A DNA stretch of 64,000 bases from Lachnospiraceae bacterium (GTDB taxonomy: Bacteria; Bacillota; Clostridia; Lachnospirales; Lachnospiraceae), in the NCBI GenBank assembly GCA_017450485.1, contig JAFSTN010000001.1, forward strand, positions 54,685 to 118,684. Reading direction: 5' to 3'. Position 1 is the first letter of the stretch. Each line of letters opens with the position of its first letter. Positions 1 to 8,685 of this stretch are shown here, in pieces. The notes under the pieces are model-generated. The model was not told the origin of the DNA. It did no database searches and saw only the letters and a list, made by a program, of their open reading frames with translations. The position numbers and the translations under genes were made by a program.

Positions 1-1720
1 AATCCTTGGGAAAACCGGCAGTGTCGATCTGACCGAAGTAGCAGCTTCTGGTCTTGTACGGCGTAGGTTCTCCTATATAGTCAAATCCGGACCACAGAAA
101 CTGCCCCTGCGAAAAAGGTGTATCACGATCTATCGCAGCACACAGTTCATAACTTTTAGCTGACCAGCTGGTGGTAGAATTCCCCAATGCCGAGCATTGC
201 TCATCCTCTTCACCGAGAGAATTAGCCGACAACGGGAGATGATATACGCCTCTGCTCTGTGTGATGGATGAAGTCTCACTTCCGTATATTACCCAGTCGG
301 GATGCTCTTCGTGATGCTGTGCATAACAGGATTCTCCATAGTTGTATCCCGCCACCTTCAGAATATCGGCACATTTCTGTGCATTCTCCCACGGCATATA
401 GTTGGAACCCTGGGTGATATAGGCATTTGCCATATAATCGTGACAGGCAACCAGTTCCATCAGGTGTTTCGTCATAGCCTGTCCCTCTTTTTCATAATTA
501 TGGATATCGGCTATCTCGTTGCCAATACTCCACATGATCACACAGGGATGGTTTCTGTCCCGTCTGACCCAGCTCGCCACATCACGCTCGTGCCAGTCAT
601 CGAAAAATCGCGCGTAATCATAATCCGTCTTGGGGTGATTCCACATATCAAAGGCTTCGGAGATGTACAGAATTCCCATCTCATCGCACAGTTCAAGAAG
701 CCCTGCCGCCATCATATTATGGGTTCCGCGTATGGCATTCACACCCATCCCGCGCAGGATCTCCAGCTTACGTCTCATGGCGGCCTTATTGAATTCCGCT
801 CCGAGAACTCCCAGATCATGATGCTCGCATACACCGTTCAGCTTCATATGGCTTCCGTTTAGGAAAAAGCCTTTATCGACATCACAGAAAGCTGTCTTAA
901 ACCCGATCCTGTTCATCACAGTCTGTCCATCCAGAACTGTCTCCAGACAGTACAGATATGGATCTTCCACGCTCCACTCACGGGGAGATACAACATGGTA
1001 AACATCTATCGAATATGCTTGTACCTTCAATCCCAAAGGATCACCGGACGTCAGTTGTCTGTGTCCCATCGGAGAGCCTTCACATATATGTTCCTCATAC
1101 TCATCTGGAGACAAAAGCTTATGTAAAATATGAGTTATGTCAACCATATTGCCGGTTTCATCGGTCAGACTGTTCGTAATCTCGCAGCCAGCACCCGACA
1201 TTCCGCATATCTCGGTATCTACATATACATCATAACCATCGTCCGCCTTTTGCATATGGATATAGACGCCGTTCTCCGGGATATATACGGCCGGAGTCTC
1301 AACATATGTTACATCACGGTATATGCCGGCGCCCGAATACCATCTGGAATTGGGCGACCTGTAGTTTACCGTTACCAGGAGTTCGTTACCGGATTTTTTC
1401 AGCAACGCCGCGGGCAGTTCAAGCACATATTGCGAATAACCATACTTCCACTCTCCGATCCTTTCTCCGTTCAGATAATAAGCGGAATCCATATACACGC
1501 CGTCAAAGACCACAAATACATGCGTTCCTTCCGCTTTGATCCGCTCCGCATCCGTATCAAACGCCTTACGATATCGGCCGTATCCATCACGATACAGATC
1601 TGTCGTATCATAGATCAGCCAGTCGTGAGGCAGTTGTATGCTCTCCCAGTCTTCATTATTCAGTTCTTCCGGCGAGTCATTCAGATTGAATTTCCAGCCC
1701 TCATTCCATATTTTTCTCAT
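1..1720 (-). CDS. Beta-galactosidase, glycoside hydrolase family 2 (partial, C-terminus outside window)
   Basis: About 573 N-terminal residues are present; the gene runs off the left edge. It starts at ATG 1720 with AGGA six bases upstream. The N-terminal half is a GH2 jelly-roll (NSRWYSGAGIYRDV is characteristic), followed by an immunoglobulin-like domain and the TIM barrel. The acid/base is Glu402 in SIGNEI and the likely nucleophile is Glu482 in YGSETSS. WSGFDYIGEPTPY follows as in family members. There is no signal peptide, so it should act in the cytosol on imported beta-galactosides or related oligosaccharides. The substrate cannot be fixed from the family alone. A Rho-independent terminator and a long palindrome lie directly upstream, with no clear promoter between terminator and start. 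Confidence 0.93.
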   Translation of the reverse strand, partial: MRKIWNEGWKFNLNDSPEELNNEDWESIQLPHDWLIYDTTDLYRDGYGRYRKAFDTDAERIKAEGTHVFVVFDGVYMDSAYYLNGERIGEWKYGYSQYVLELPAALLKKSGNELLVTVNYRSPNSRWYSGAGIYRDVTYVETPAVYIPENGVYIHMQKADDGYDVYVDTEICGMSGAGCEITNSLTDETGNMVDITHILHKLLSPDEYEEHICEGSPMGHRQLTSGDPLGLKVQAYSIDVYHVVSPREWSVEDPYLYCLETVLDGQTVMNRIGFKTAFCDVDKGFFLNGSHMKLNGVCEHHDLGVLGAEFNKAAMRRKLEILRGMGVNAIRGTHNMMAAGLLELCDEMGILYISEAFDMWNHPKTDYDYARFFDDWHERDVASWVRRDRNHPCVIMWSIGNEIADIHNYEKEGQAMTKHLMELVACHDYMANAYITQGSNYMPWENAQKCADILKVAGYNYGESCYAQHHEEHPDWVIYGSETSSITQSRGVYHLPLSANSLGEEDEQCSALGNSTTSWSAKSYELCAAIDRDTPFSQGQFLWSGFDYIGEPTPYKTRSCYFGQIDTAGFPKD

Positions 1721-1732
1721 AGTATTTCCTAA

Positions 1733-1760
1733 CAAAAAACCCCACAAAATAGTGAGGTTT
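1733..1760 (-). terminator. Rho-independent terminator between the purine operon and the GH2 gene
   Basis: A nine-pair stem, AAACCTCAC with GTGGGGTTT including one G·U pair, flanks a six-base loop and is followed on the minus strand by six T. It follows the permease gene but ends only about 13 bases before the GH2 start codon. It therefore either ends the apt–permease transcript or acts as a leader terminator for GH2. Confidence 0.75.
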
Positions 1761-1770
1761 GTTTTCAAGA

Positions 1771-1906
1771 GCTTGTGCACGATCATACTCACGGCGGGTA
1801 CCTCCGAGCGGCCGGTCCTTAGGTCGCGTATTACAGCGACCTTAGTACCGCTGCACGCGAGTAGGTAGCGGGAGCGTGCCCGCGGGAGTATTGGTCGTGC
1901 GCAAGC
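1771..1906. repeat. 136-nt imperfect palindrome / structured intergenic element
   Basis: The two ends pair almost completely: GCTTGCGCACGACCA with TGATCGTGCACAAGC, then TACTC with GAGTA. The centre pairs GGTCGC with GCGACC around an 8-base loop, extended by a nearly matching arm on each side. The left arm (minus-strand sense) holds about 12 extra bases, with a possible side stem CCGCT/AGCGG. The element is GC-rich compared with its surroundings. It could be a REP/MITE-like dispersed repeat or a structured RNA. Only one copy is seen in this window. Confidence 0.7.
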
Positions 1907-1919
1907 CAAAATAACAGTT

Positions 1920-3260
1920 TTACAGGAATACGTACTTGAGTACGAACAGAACAGCCAGCACATACATCAGAGGGCTGATCTTCTTTGCCTTACCGCAGCA
2001 TGCGTTGATAACCACATAAGAGATAACTCCTACAGCGATACCATCGGAGATGCTGTAAAGGATGGGCATGGCTACAAGTGCAAGGTAAGCAGGTATAGCT
2101 TCCGTAAGGTCGTTGAAGTCGATGTCAACAACAGCCGTGATCATCAGGAATCCTACAAAGATAAGTGCGGGGGCCGTTGCGAATCCGGGGATTGCGATGA
2201 ATATGGGTGACAGGAAAATAGCTATCAGGAACATAAGACCTGTAACGATAGCCGACAGACCTGTACGTCCGCCTTCGGATACACCAGCGGAGCTCTCTAC
2301 GAATGTAGTAGTCGTGGAGGTACCGAGAACAGCACCTGCACTGGTAGCTATGGCATCAGCAAGCAGTGCCTGCTTAATGCGGGGAAGCTTACCTGATTCA
2401 TCCAGCATGCCTGCCTTGTTCGCACATCCGATCAGTGTACCGATAGTATCGAATACATCAACGAACAGGAATGAGAACATGATGATGATAAAGTCAAGTA
2501 TACGGAAGTTCTCAAATGCGGCACCTGAGAAGCACTGTCCGAAAGTAAGTCCCAGAGCAGCCAGATTGAAGTTGCTCCAGTGAGGAAGAACCGACATACC
2601 GGTGTAAAGACCTGTAAGCTCACAGATGATACCGAGTAACCATGTGATGAGCACACCGATCAGTATCGAGCCCTTAACCTTCTTATAGTGAAGGATGGCG
2701 ATGATGAATGTACCGATGATGGCAAGCAAAGCACAGATACCAACGTTGGTGAAGTCCTCTTTGAAGCTTACCAGACCTACGAGCGTTGCATCGTTATTAA
2801 CAACGATGGAACCGTTCTGCAGACCGATGAATGCTACGAAAAGACCGATACCTACGGATACACCCTTCTTCAGTGTCAAAGGGATCGCATTGAATATGGC
2901 CTCACGTACATTGGTGACTGAAAGGATAACGAAAATGATACCCTCTACGAATACCGCAAACAGAGCAAACTGCCATGAGTATCCCATAGCGCCGCATACA
3001 GTATATGCGAAGTATGCGTTCAGTCCAAGTCCGGGCGCAAGCGCAAAAGGATAGTTAGCCAGGAGAGCCATGCATAAGGTACCGATGAATGAGGCCAATG
3101 CAGTAGCCATGAGTATAGCTGTCGGATCCATACCCGATGCAGCCAGGATCGAGGGATTCACGGCGAGGATGTAAGCCATCGTCATGAACGTGGTCAGACC
3201 GGCTACGACTTCTGTTTTGACGTCTGTGCCATTGTCTTTGAGTTTAAAAAAGTTTTCCAT
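1920..3260 (-). CDS. NCS2-family purine permease (AzgA/PbuG-like)
   Basis: A 446-residue polytopic membrane protein with about 12–14 hydrophobic segments. The N-terminal EVVAGLTTFMTMAYILAVNP and the GLGLNAYFAY motif are typical of the AzgA/PbuG branch of nucleobase:cation symporters, which import adenine or hypoxanthine/guanine. It lies 46 bp downstream of apt on the same strand and is probably co-transcribed. The pair then makes a purine uptake and salvage unit, with imported base converted to AMP by Apt. Adenine is the likely substrate by context, but guanine/hypoxanthine cannot be excluded. Confidence 0.93.
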   Translation of the reverse strand: MENFFKLKDNGTDVKTEVVAGLTTFMTMAYILAVNPSILAASGMDPTAILMATALASFIGTLCMALLANYPFALAPGLGLNAYFAYTVCGAMGYSWQFALFAVFVEGIIFVILSVTNVREAIFNAIPLTLKKGVSVGIGLFVAFIGLQNGSIVVNNDATLVGLVSFKEDFTNVGICALLAIIGTFIIAILHYKKVKGSILIGVLITWLLGIICELTGLYTGMSVLPHWSNFNLAALGLTFGQCFSGAAFENFRILDFIIIMFSFLFVDVFDTIGTLIGCANKAGMLDESGKLPRIKQALLADAIATSAGAVLGTSTTTTFVESSAGVSEGGRTGLSAIVTGLMFLIAIFLSPIFIAIPGFATAPALIFVGFLMITAVVDIDFNDLTEAIPAYLALVAMPILYSISDGIAVGVISYVVINACCGKAKKISPLMYVLAVLFVLKYVFL

Positions 3261-3290
3261 CTCTTCCTCCTTAGATTTGGATGATTAATA

Positions 3291-3308
3291 AACGCATACT
3301 TATGCGTT
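3291..3308 (-). other. Intercistronic hairpin overlapping the apt stop codon
   Basis: AACGCATA and TATGCGTT form a perfect inverted repeat that begins in the apt stop codon and ends in an AT-rich tail. It sits between apt and the permease. It may stabilise the apt message or cause partial termination. The T-tract is weak, so it is not called a terminator. Confidence 0.4.
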
Positions 3309-3831
3309 ATTTACCTTCGTAGGTGATGACGGATTCCACATCATACCCGGCCAGCTTATCTCGTCCCTTGAGACCTGCCAGCTCCATAAGGCAGATGATC
3401 TTCACCACTTCTCCTCCCAATCTCTCAACCAGCTTCGCACTGGCTTCAAGAGTACCTCCTGTAGCGATCAGATCGTCCACGATCACGACCTTCTGTCCGG
3501 GAGTGATGGCATCCTTATGCATCTCTATGGTAGCTTTGCCATACTCGAGATCATAATCCTGAGAAACAGTTTCGCAGGGCAGCTTTCCTTTCTTACGGAC
3601 GAGTATGAAAGGCTTATGTCTCTCATATGCCAGGGGCGCTCCGAGGATGAAGCCGCGTGACTCCGCTCCTACTATCGCGTCGAAATCAAGACCTGCGAGA
3701 AGCTGATTCAGCTCATCTATAGCCAGATGAAAGCCTTCGGCATCCTGAAGTACCGTGGTGATGTCTCTGAACATGATGCCGGGCTCAGGAAAATCCGGTA
3801 TGGTTCTAACGTATTCTTCGATCTTTTTCAT
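3307..3831 (-). CDS. apt: Adenine phosphoribosyltransferase
   Basis: The 174-residue product matches Apt in full: PDFPEPGIMFRDIT near the N-terminus, AIVGAESRGFILGAPLA in the middle, and the PRPP-binding loop VVIVDDLIATGGTL. It converts adenine and PRPP to AMP plus pyrophosphate in the cytosol. Length is normal for the family. It is the first gene of a two-gene unit with the downstream purine permease. A promoter with a 17-base spacer lies about 35 bases upstream of the start. Confidence 0.97.
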   Translation of the reverse strand: MKKIEEYVRTIPDFPEPGIMFRDITTVLQDAEGFHLAIDELNQLLAGLDFDAIVGAESRGFILGAPLAYERHKPFILVRKKGKLPCETVSQDYDLEYGKATIEMHKDAITPGQKVVIVDDLIATGGTLEASAKLVERLGGEVVKIICLMELAGLKGRDKLAGYDVESVITYEGK

Positions 3832-3863
3832 GTATTTTCCCTCACATATAAACTCACGAATTC

Positions 3864-3892
3864 ACATTAGCATAGGCCCGTTTTTCAGTCAA
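3864..3892 (-). promoter_or_regulatory. Sigma-A-type promoter for apt
   Basis: On the minus strand, TTGACT is followed by 17 bases and TAATGT, ending about 32 bases before the apt ATG. It lies in the only sizeable gap (87 bp) between the patatin gene and apt, which supports a separate transcription unit. Confidence 0.55.
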
Positions 3893-3918
3893 TCCAAAAC
3901 AGCTGTTATCGGCATGCA

Positions 3919-4770
3919 TCACGCTTTCTTCAGGTACTCTTTCACTCGCAGGGCATCGGTATACCCCTTACGATACATTCGGTTCAAAACCGTCACATCC
4001 TTTGTCAGGGTTTTGAGATTACTGATGTCATCGGGGGCTACTATGATGAGCCTGCCCTCTTCCTCAAGCTTAAGAGCATATTTAAGCTGCTCATTATATA
4101 CATCGCATCTGACTTTGATGGCATCAGCCGCATAAGGGAATCTCAGAGAGACCAGTTTCGACACATGCAGATCCGTTCTGGGCTTGCGGAATGCCTTCTT
4201 GGGTCTGGTCAGTATTACGATAAGTTTATCGCAGCCGAGTTCAAACGCCTTTTTGATCGGTATGGGATCACTGATCCCACCGTCAAAATACGGTTTACCG
4301 CGGAACACATACGGCCTGTTGACTCCCGGAACACAGCTCGAAGTCATCAGTGTCTCATAATGATCCCTGCTCATGTCATCCTTGTCAAAGTACACGGGTT
4401 CTCCGGTGAACGCATCGGTCGTCACTATGATAAACTTGGCGGGGTTATCCATAAATTCATCAAACGCAAACGGATTCTCTCCATCTTCGCTCGACAATGT
4501 ACCGTATATGTATTCGAGATTGATATATGAACCGGTCTTCATCATATTACGCAGGCTCATATAGTCCTTGCGGAATATGTACTCGGTATAGAATCTGTAA
4601 TTGCGGCCTCGTTGTCCGGCCAGATATGAAGCGCCATTGGCAGTGCCGGCAGATACTCCTATAAAACAGTCAGCCATTATATGCTGGTCCAGAAGATAAT
4701 CCAGCACTCCCGCGCCGTATATCCCGCGGGTACCTCCGCCGACATCTATGATTCCAAGCATATTGCTCAT
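3919..4770 (-). CDS. Patatin-like phospholipase
   Basis: A 283-residue patatin (RssA/YjjU-type) acyl hydrolase. The oxyanion loop GGGTRGIYGAGVL comes first, then the nucleophile elbow GVSAG with Ser40, and the catalytic Asp163 in YFDGGISDPIP. No signal peptide is seen, so it should be cytosolic or membrane-associated and cleave acyl chains from phospholipids or lipid intermediates. The start has AGGTGG ten bases upstream and lies 2 bp after the diguanylate cyclase gene. It is the last gene of the ten-gene c-di-GMP/glycan operon. The substrate is unknown. Confidence 0.88.
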   Translation of the reverse strand: MSNMLGIIDVGGGTRGIYGAGVLDYLLDQHIMADCFIGVSAGTANGASYLAGQRGRNYRFYTEYIFRKDYMSLRNMMKTGSYINLEYIYGTLSSEDGENPFAFDEFMDNPAKFIIVTTDAFTGEPVYFDKDDMSRDHYETLMTSSCVPGVNRPYVFRGKPYFDGGISDPIPIKKAFELGCDKLIVILTRPKKAFRKPRTDLHVSKLVSLRFPYAADAIKVRCDVYNEQLKYALKLEEEGRLIIVAPDDISNLKTLTKDVTVLNRMYRKGYTDALRVKEYLKKA

Positions 4771-4772
4771 AA

Positions 4773-5885
4773 TTACATAACCACCTGATTTTTACCATGG
4801 TTTTTACCATAGTATAGTTTCTCATCGGCTTCATCGATGATGGTACGCAGAGGCATGAAATCCTTATACTCCGCAATACCGAATGTAGCAGTCACACCGA
4901 AAGTGCCCTCATACTTGTTCTTCAGCACAGTCTCCTCGAGCTTACGACGGATCCTGTCCGCTACGAAATATGTTTCCTGCTTATCTCCGTGGATCAGGAG
5001 CAGGAACTCCTCTCCGCCCCATCTGCAGGTGTAATCGCCGCCTCTGACTTCCTGTGTGAGCAGATCGGCCAGAGTGATCAGGACCTTGTCTCCGATATCA
5101 TGCCCGTATGTGTCGTTGATATGCTTGAAATCATCGATATCCAGCATGACGAGACAGCATTTCCGAGGAGTATCGTTACTCAGTTCCAGCTCATCACTCA
5201 TAAATCTGGTCATGCTCCTGCGGTTCAGAAGTCTGGTCAAAGGATCATAGCTGGCCTCTATCCCGAGCTTCACATTTTCTTTCTCCAAAAGCTGCTCCAT
5301 ATATTTCGTTTCAAGAGCAAACAGTGCCGAGAAAGCAAGCTGCATGAAAAAGGCAATGACCATATTGAAGAACCTCAATCCCTCCCTGGCAACGGGACTT
5401 TCGATCCAGTAATAATACGGTTTTACATGAGGCTGTATGAGGCTGGCCACAAAGTAAACCACAATGACAAAAGCCGACAGACAGATCGCATAAGCTATAT
5501 GTTTGCTCCTGTTGGCCAGGGAATTGGCCAGATAAAACGCAGCCGGTATAAGCGCGATCGTGTACAGCATAAAGCCCCACTCCCATCCGAGGAGCAGAGA
5601 TGCCAGAGTCGAGTGGATCTCAACCTCAAGGAAGAAAAGGACCATAATGAGCCTGAACTTCTTACGGTTCGTAAGCATGATCCCCATAAAGCAATACAGG
5701 TACACAACAAATACATTGTAATAACACAATATATTTGCCCCGATACTCCCCATCACGACACAGAATATCAGATGGATGAATGCGGTAGACAGGCATATGA
5801 TGCGATACTTACTGGAATTATCAATAAGCTGTTTGCCTGACAGAACCTGTCTTATGGTATGAAAGATCAGTTCAAAGCTCTTCAC
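4773..5885 (-). CDS. Membrane-anchored GGDEF diguanylate cyclase
   Basis: A 370-residue protein with five to six membrane segments in residues 27–190, a short coiled linker and a C-terminal GGDEF domain. The active-site motif is RWGGEEF (G290–F294). LDIDDFKHINDTYGHDIGD supplies metal and substrate ligands. An RxxD product-inhibition site (R281–D284) sits five residues before the motif, so the enzyme should make c-di-GMP and be feedback-inhibited. The start is GTG with AAGGA seven bases upstream. The neighbours are an HD-GYP phosphodiesterase and a second cyclase in the same operon. The signal sensed by the membrane part is unknown. Confidence 0.93.
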   Translation of the reverse strand: MKSFELIFHTIRQVLSGKQLIDNSSKYRIICLSTAFIHLIFCVVMGSIGANILCYYNVFVVYLYCFMGIMLTNRKKFRLIMVLFFLEVEIHSTLASLLLGWEWGFMLYTIALIPAAFYLANSLANRSKHIAYAICLSAFVIVVYFVASLIQPHVKPYYYWIESPVAREGLRFFNMVIAFFMQLAFSALFALETKYMEQLLEKENVKLGIEASYDPLTRLLNRRSMTRFMSDELELSNDTPRKCCLVMLDIDDFKHINDTYGHDIGDKVLITLADLLTQEVRGGDYTCRWGGEEFLLLIHGDKQETYFVADRIRRKLEETVLKNKYEGTFGVTATFGIAEYKDFMPLRTIIDEADEKLYYGKNHGKNQVVM

Positions 5886-5896
5886 ATCATCATCCT

Positions 5897-6535
5897 TTAT
5901 AACGTAGAGTATCCGAAACCGTTACAGATGGCATCAACCGGCGTTCCCGCTTTGCACAGAGGGCAGTTATCGGGACTGTAGCTTGCATAATCCGGCAGAT
6001 CCTTGGTCGAATACAGTGCCCTGATCGGAATATTGTCGACCTGGGTCGCTACGGAGAAGATAGCCGATATCCCGGCAACCTGTCCACCGTAATAAGCTAC
6101 GGATCGCATGGCACTCCTGAGTGTTCCGCCTGTAGTAGCGGAATCAATGAGGATCAGGACCTTACGGTTTTTGATCATATGCTCGTTATTCTCACGGAAC
6201 ATCATCTGTCCTACGGTATTATACTCCGGACTTGTGATATACATGGTGTGATGGGAATTGGCATTTACTATACCGATCTTGGTCAGTTTGTTTGCCAGAT
6301 AAGCCGCAACCACTTCCATGCCATTCAAAACCATAATGGTATCTATCTGATCAGATGACAGATACATCTCGGCAAGTTCTTCTCCCGTCGCCCTGGCCTC
6401 ACGCTGTCTGGCTTTCATGTCACTCAGATCCATGTAATAGTTTACATGCGAATGAGGTGTGATGAAATGTCCGGGGATATACCTGAGGACTACATCCTTG
6501 TTTCTGGAATAATCGATCTTTTTGTAAGTCTGCAT
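5897..6535 (-). CDS. Phosphoribosyltransferase-like protein with cysteine tail
   Basis: A 212-residue type I phosphoribosyltransferase-like fold. The PRPP-loop motif is VLILIDSATTGGTLRSA (about 126–142), closest in style to orotate phosphoribosyltransferases. The protein ends with a short CPLC motif (C191, C194) and C204, which could bind a metal. The N-terminal part is unlike standard PyrE, and there are no pyrimidine genes around. It lies 3 bp from the HD-GYP gene and 11 bp from the GGDEF gene. Its base substrate, or whether it is catalytic at all, cannot be told. A regulatory PRPP-binding role is possible. Confidence 0.7.
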   Translation of the reverse strand: MQTYKKIDYSRNKDVVLRYIPGHFITPHSHVNYYMDLSDMKARQREARATGEELAEMYLSSDQIDTIMVLNGMEVVAAYLANKLTKIGIVNANSHHTMYITSPEYNTVGQMMFRENNEHMIKNRKVLILIDSATTGGTLRSAMRSVAYYGGQVAGISAIFSVATQVDNIPIRALYSTKDLPDYASYSPDNCPLCKAGTPVDAICNGFGYSTL

Positions 6536-6538
6536 ATG

Positions 6539-8671
6539 TTACTCATCCTTTCTATATTCGTTAAGAACTTCTCTGACCTCATCCTCGGCATTCAGGAATG
6601 CCCGAGCCACATATGGATCAAAGTGCGTTCCTATTCCCTCTTCTATGATGCTGAAAGCTTTCTCGGGCGGCATGCCTTCCTTATAGCTTCGCTTGGACAC
6701 CAGTGCGTCAAATACGTCGGCAACAGCCATGATTCGCGCGGACAATGGTATCTCCTCACCCGAAATGCCATGAGGATACCCCCTGCCGTTCCACTTCTCG
6801 TGATGGAACTCGGCTAATTCCTTGGCTGTATCCAGATAACCGGCTTCGGGAACAGTTTCAATAACTCGCTGCACGATCTCACTGCCTGCGGTGGTATGTG
6901 ACTTCATCTGATCGAACTCATCATCGGTCAGCTTGCCCGGCTTGTTGAGTATGGAGTCGGATACGCTGATCTTGCCGATGTCATGCAGAGGAGCCGACTT
7001 GACCACATCACTCATGAACTCGGGGGTAAGCACATCAGTATATATGCCCTCTTTGCACAGTTCGTTCATGATGATACGGGTATAAATGGCGGTCTTGCGT
7101 ACATGATCGCCCGTATTCTTGTCTCTGCTCTCAACCATATCAGCCAGAACAAGGATCAGGCTGTCCTGCATGCGGCGTATCGTGGCATCCTTGTCATTCA
7201 GCTCATTGACATAGGTCACACTGTCCTCGGTCATCTTGGAAAATGCGCGGTACAGATTCTCGATCTCATCACCCGTACTGATCTGCAGTTCCTTGATATG
7301 TTCCACACTGTTCTCGGACATATCCTCAATGTGATATGCAAAATCGGTGGCAGCCATGGCCATCGTATTTACCGGGAATATCAGATTATACCTGATAACC
7401 CACAGACCGACCGCGAGAACCAGTATGAAAATACCGACGAACAGTGAAATCTGCTTCGCAAGGAATGAATAGCCGTTGAGTCTGAGCTGATCCATCGAGA
7501 TATCCACGCAGGCATATGCCTGACATACTCCGTCCTGATCATATATGGGCTGGTATACGGTCAGCAGCCAGCCGAAAGTATCATCCGTGATGATCGGGTC
7601 GATCTCCTTGCCTGCCAGAAGAGCATCTATATACGGAGCAAAAGAATCGTCAAACGGAATGATGTCACCGGCCAATGCTCCCTGAACTTCGGGGGTATCC
7701 AGGTCAAATACAACCTGACAGCCCTCGGGAACGATCCGATAAACATAAATATACTCTATATCTTTGGAACTGCTGCGAAGGGCATAGAGACTGTTCTCTG
7801 TCCTGACATAACCTATCGCGGCATAACCCTTGTCGATGTAATCATCGATACGGAAGGGCTCCACGACTCCGGCAGCCGTTGCAGCCACACCTCTGGCCAG
7901 AGCGATGTGATTATCGATGCTGTCGTCCATATAAAGCTTATATCCGATGCCTGTCGAAGCTATGGCCACAATCAAAAGTGCTCCGGTAATAAGCCCCAGC
8001 ATTTTGGTACGTATCGAGGCGGAACGGTTATCACTTACACCGGCCGCTCTCTCATCGTGAACACTCAGCGGCTTCTGTTGCCAGCCTGTCAGCTGGAAGA
8101 TGTCCTTGATCCTGGCGGGCAACAGATAATAGATCGGCAGGATCACGATCATGTTCACGGTCTTATCTGCCAGATCCAGCAGAAAATCACCTGCAAACTG
8201 CGCCTGGAAAAGAGAAAACTTCCCGCTCTCATACAGGGATTTCACAAATCCTATGCTGATGCCTTCAGCGGCAAACCCATAGAGAAACCAGGTCAGGACC
8301 GCTCCCAGTCCTCCACCGATAAGAGCACACAGTAATGTAAGAGAAATGACACCCCATATCTTCTTCAGCCAACCGCGTTCTGCATAAAAAGCAGTCACAA
8401 CAGCCATGATCACGCTGAGACATTCATAATAGATCGCACTCTGATCCGCATATGCCTTGATATAGTTACTCACAAAACCAACGACGATGCCCGGCAGATA
8501 TCCGCCAATGGCTGCCACCAGAAGCGTGCCTATCGTATCCAGATACATGGGAAGTCGTAATTCGCTTGCGACAGCCGCACCCGTCAGATTCAGTATCCAA
8601 CCGATCAGGCAGAGCAGAACGACCCATTTGAAATTCTCTCTTTTTTTGACCTTGAGGTTCACGTCATCCAT
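6539..8671 (-). CDS. ECF-S-like membrane domain fused to Cache–HAMP–HD-GYP phosphodiesterase
   Basis: A 710-residue protein. Residues 10–195 form a multi-helix membrane domain resembling ECF-transporter substrate-binding (S) components (PMYLDTIGTLLVAAIGGYLPG). A second membrane segment (about 222–246), an extracellular Cache-like domain (about 247–400), another membrane helix, a HAMP-like linker, and an HD-GYP domain from about 500 follow. Catalytic features include H563-D564 in PLHDIGK and HHEKWNGRGYP (623–633). The domain should hydrolyse c-di-GMP in response to an external ligand. No Shine–Dalgarno is visible before the ATG; a TATAAT lies eight bases upstream instead. Confidence 0.88.
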   Translation of the reverse strand: MDDVNLKVKKRENFKWVVLLCLIGWILNLTGAAVASELRLPMYLDTIGTLLVAAIGGYLPGIVVGFVSNYIKAYADQSAIYYECLSVIMAVVTAFYAERGWLKKIWGVISLTLLCALIGGGLGAVLTWFLYGFAAEGISIGFVKSLYESGKFSLFQAQFAGDFLLDLADKTVNMIVILPIYYLLPARIKDIFQLTGWQQKPLSVHDERAAGVSDNRSASIRTKMLGLITGALLIVAIASTGIGYKLYMDDSIDNHIALARGVAATAAGVVEPFRIDDYIDKGYAAIGYVRTENSLYALRSSSKDIEYIYVYRIVPEGCQVVFDLDTPEVQGALAGDIIPFDDSFAPYIDALLAGKEIDPIITDDTFGWLLTVYQPIYDQDGVCQAYACVDISMDQLRLNGYSFLAKQISLFVGIFILVLAVGLWVIRYNLIFPVNTMAMAATDFAYHIEDMSENSVEHIKELQISTGDEIENLYRAFSKMTEDSVTYVNELNDKDATIRRMQDSLILVLADMVESRDKNTGDHVRKTAIYTRIIMNELCKEGIYTDVLTPEFMSDVVKSAPLHDIGKISVSDSILNKPGKLTDDEFDQMKSHTTAGSEIVQRVIETVPEAGYLDTAKELAEFHHEKWNGRGYPHGISGEEIPLSARIMAVADVFDALVSKRSYKEGMPPEKAFSIIEEGIGTHFDPYVARAFLNAEDEVREVLNEYRKDE

Positions 8672-8685
8672 ATCAATATATTATA

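Noticed and set aside
1780-1815. T-box-like antiterminator sequence (GGAGGTACCCGCC on the minus strand) before a terminator and GH2
   Set aside because: The UGGN tRNA-binding bulge and a stem I/specifier loop are missing, and the target is not an aminoacyl-tRNA or amino-acid gene. The similarity is local and falls in the palindrome.
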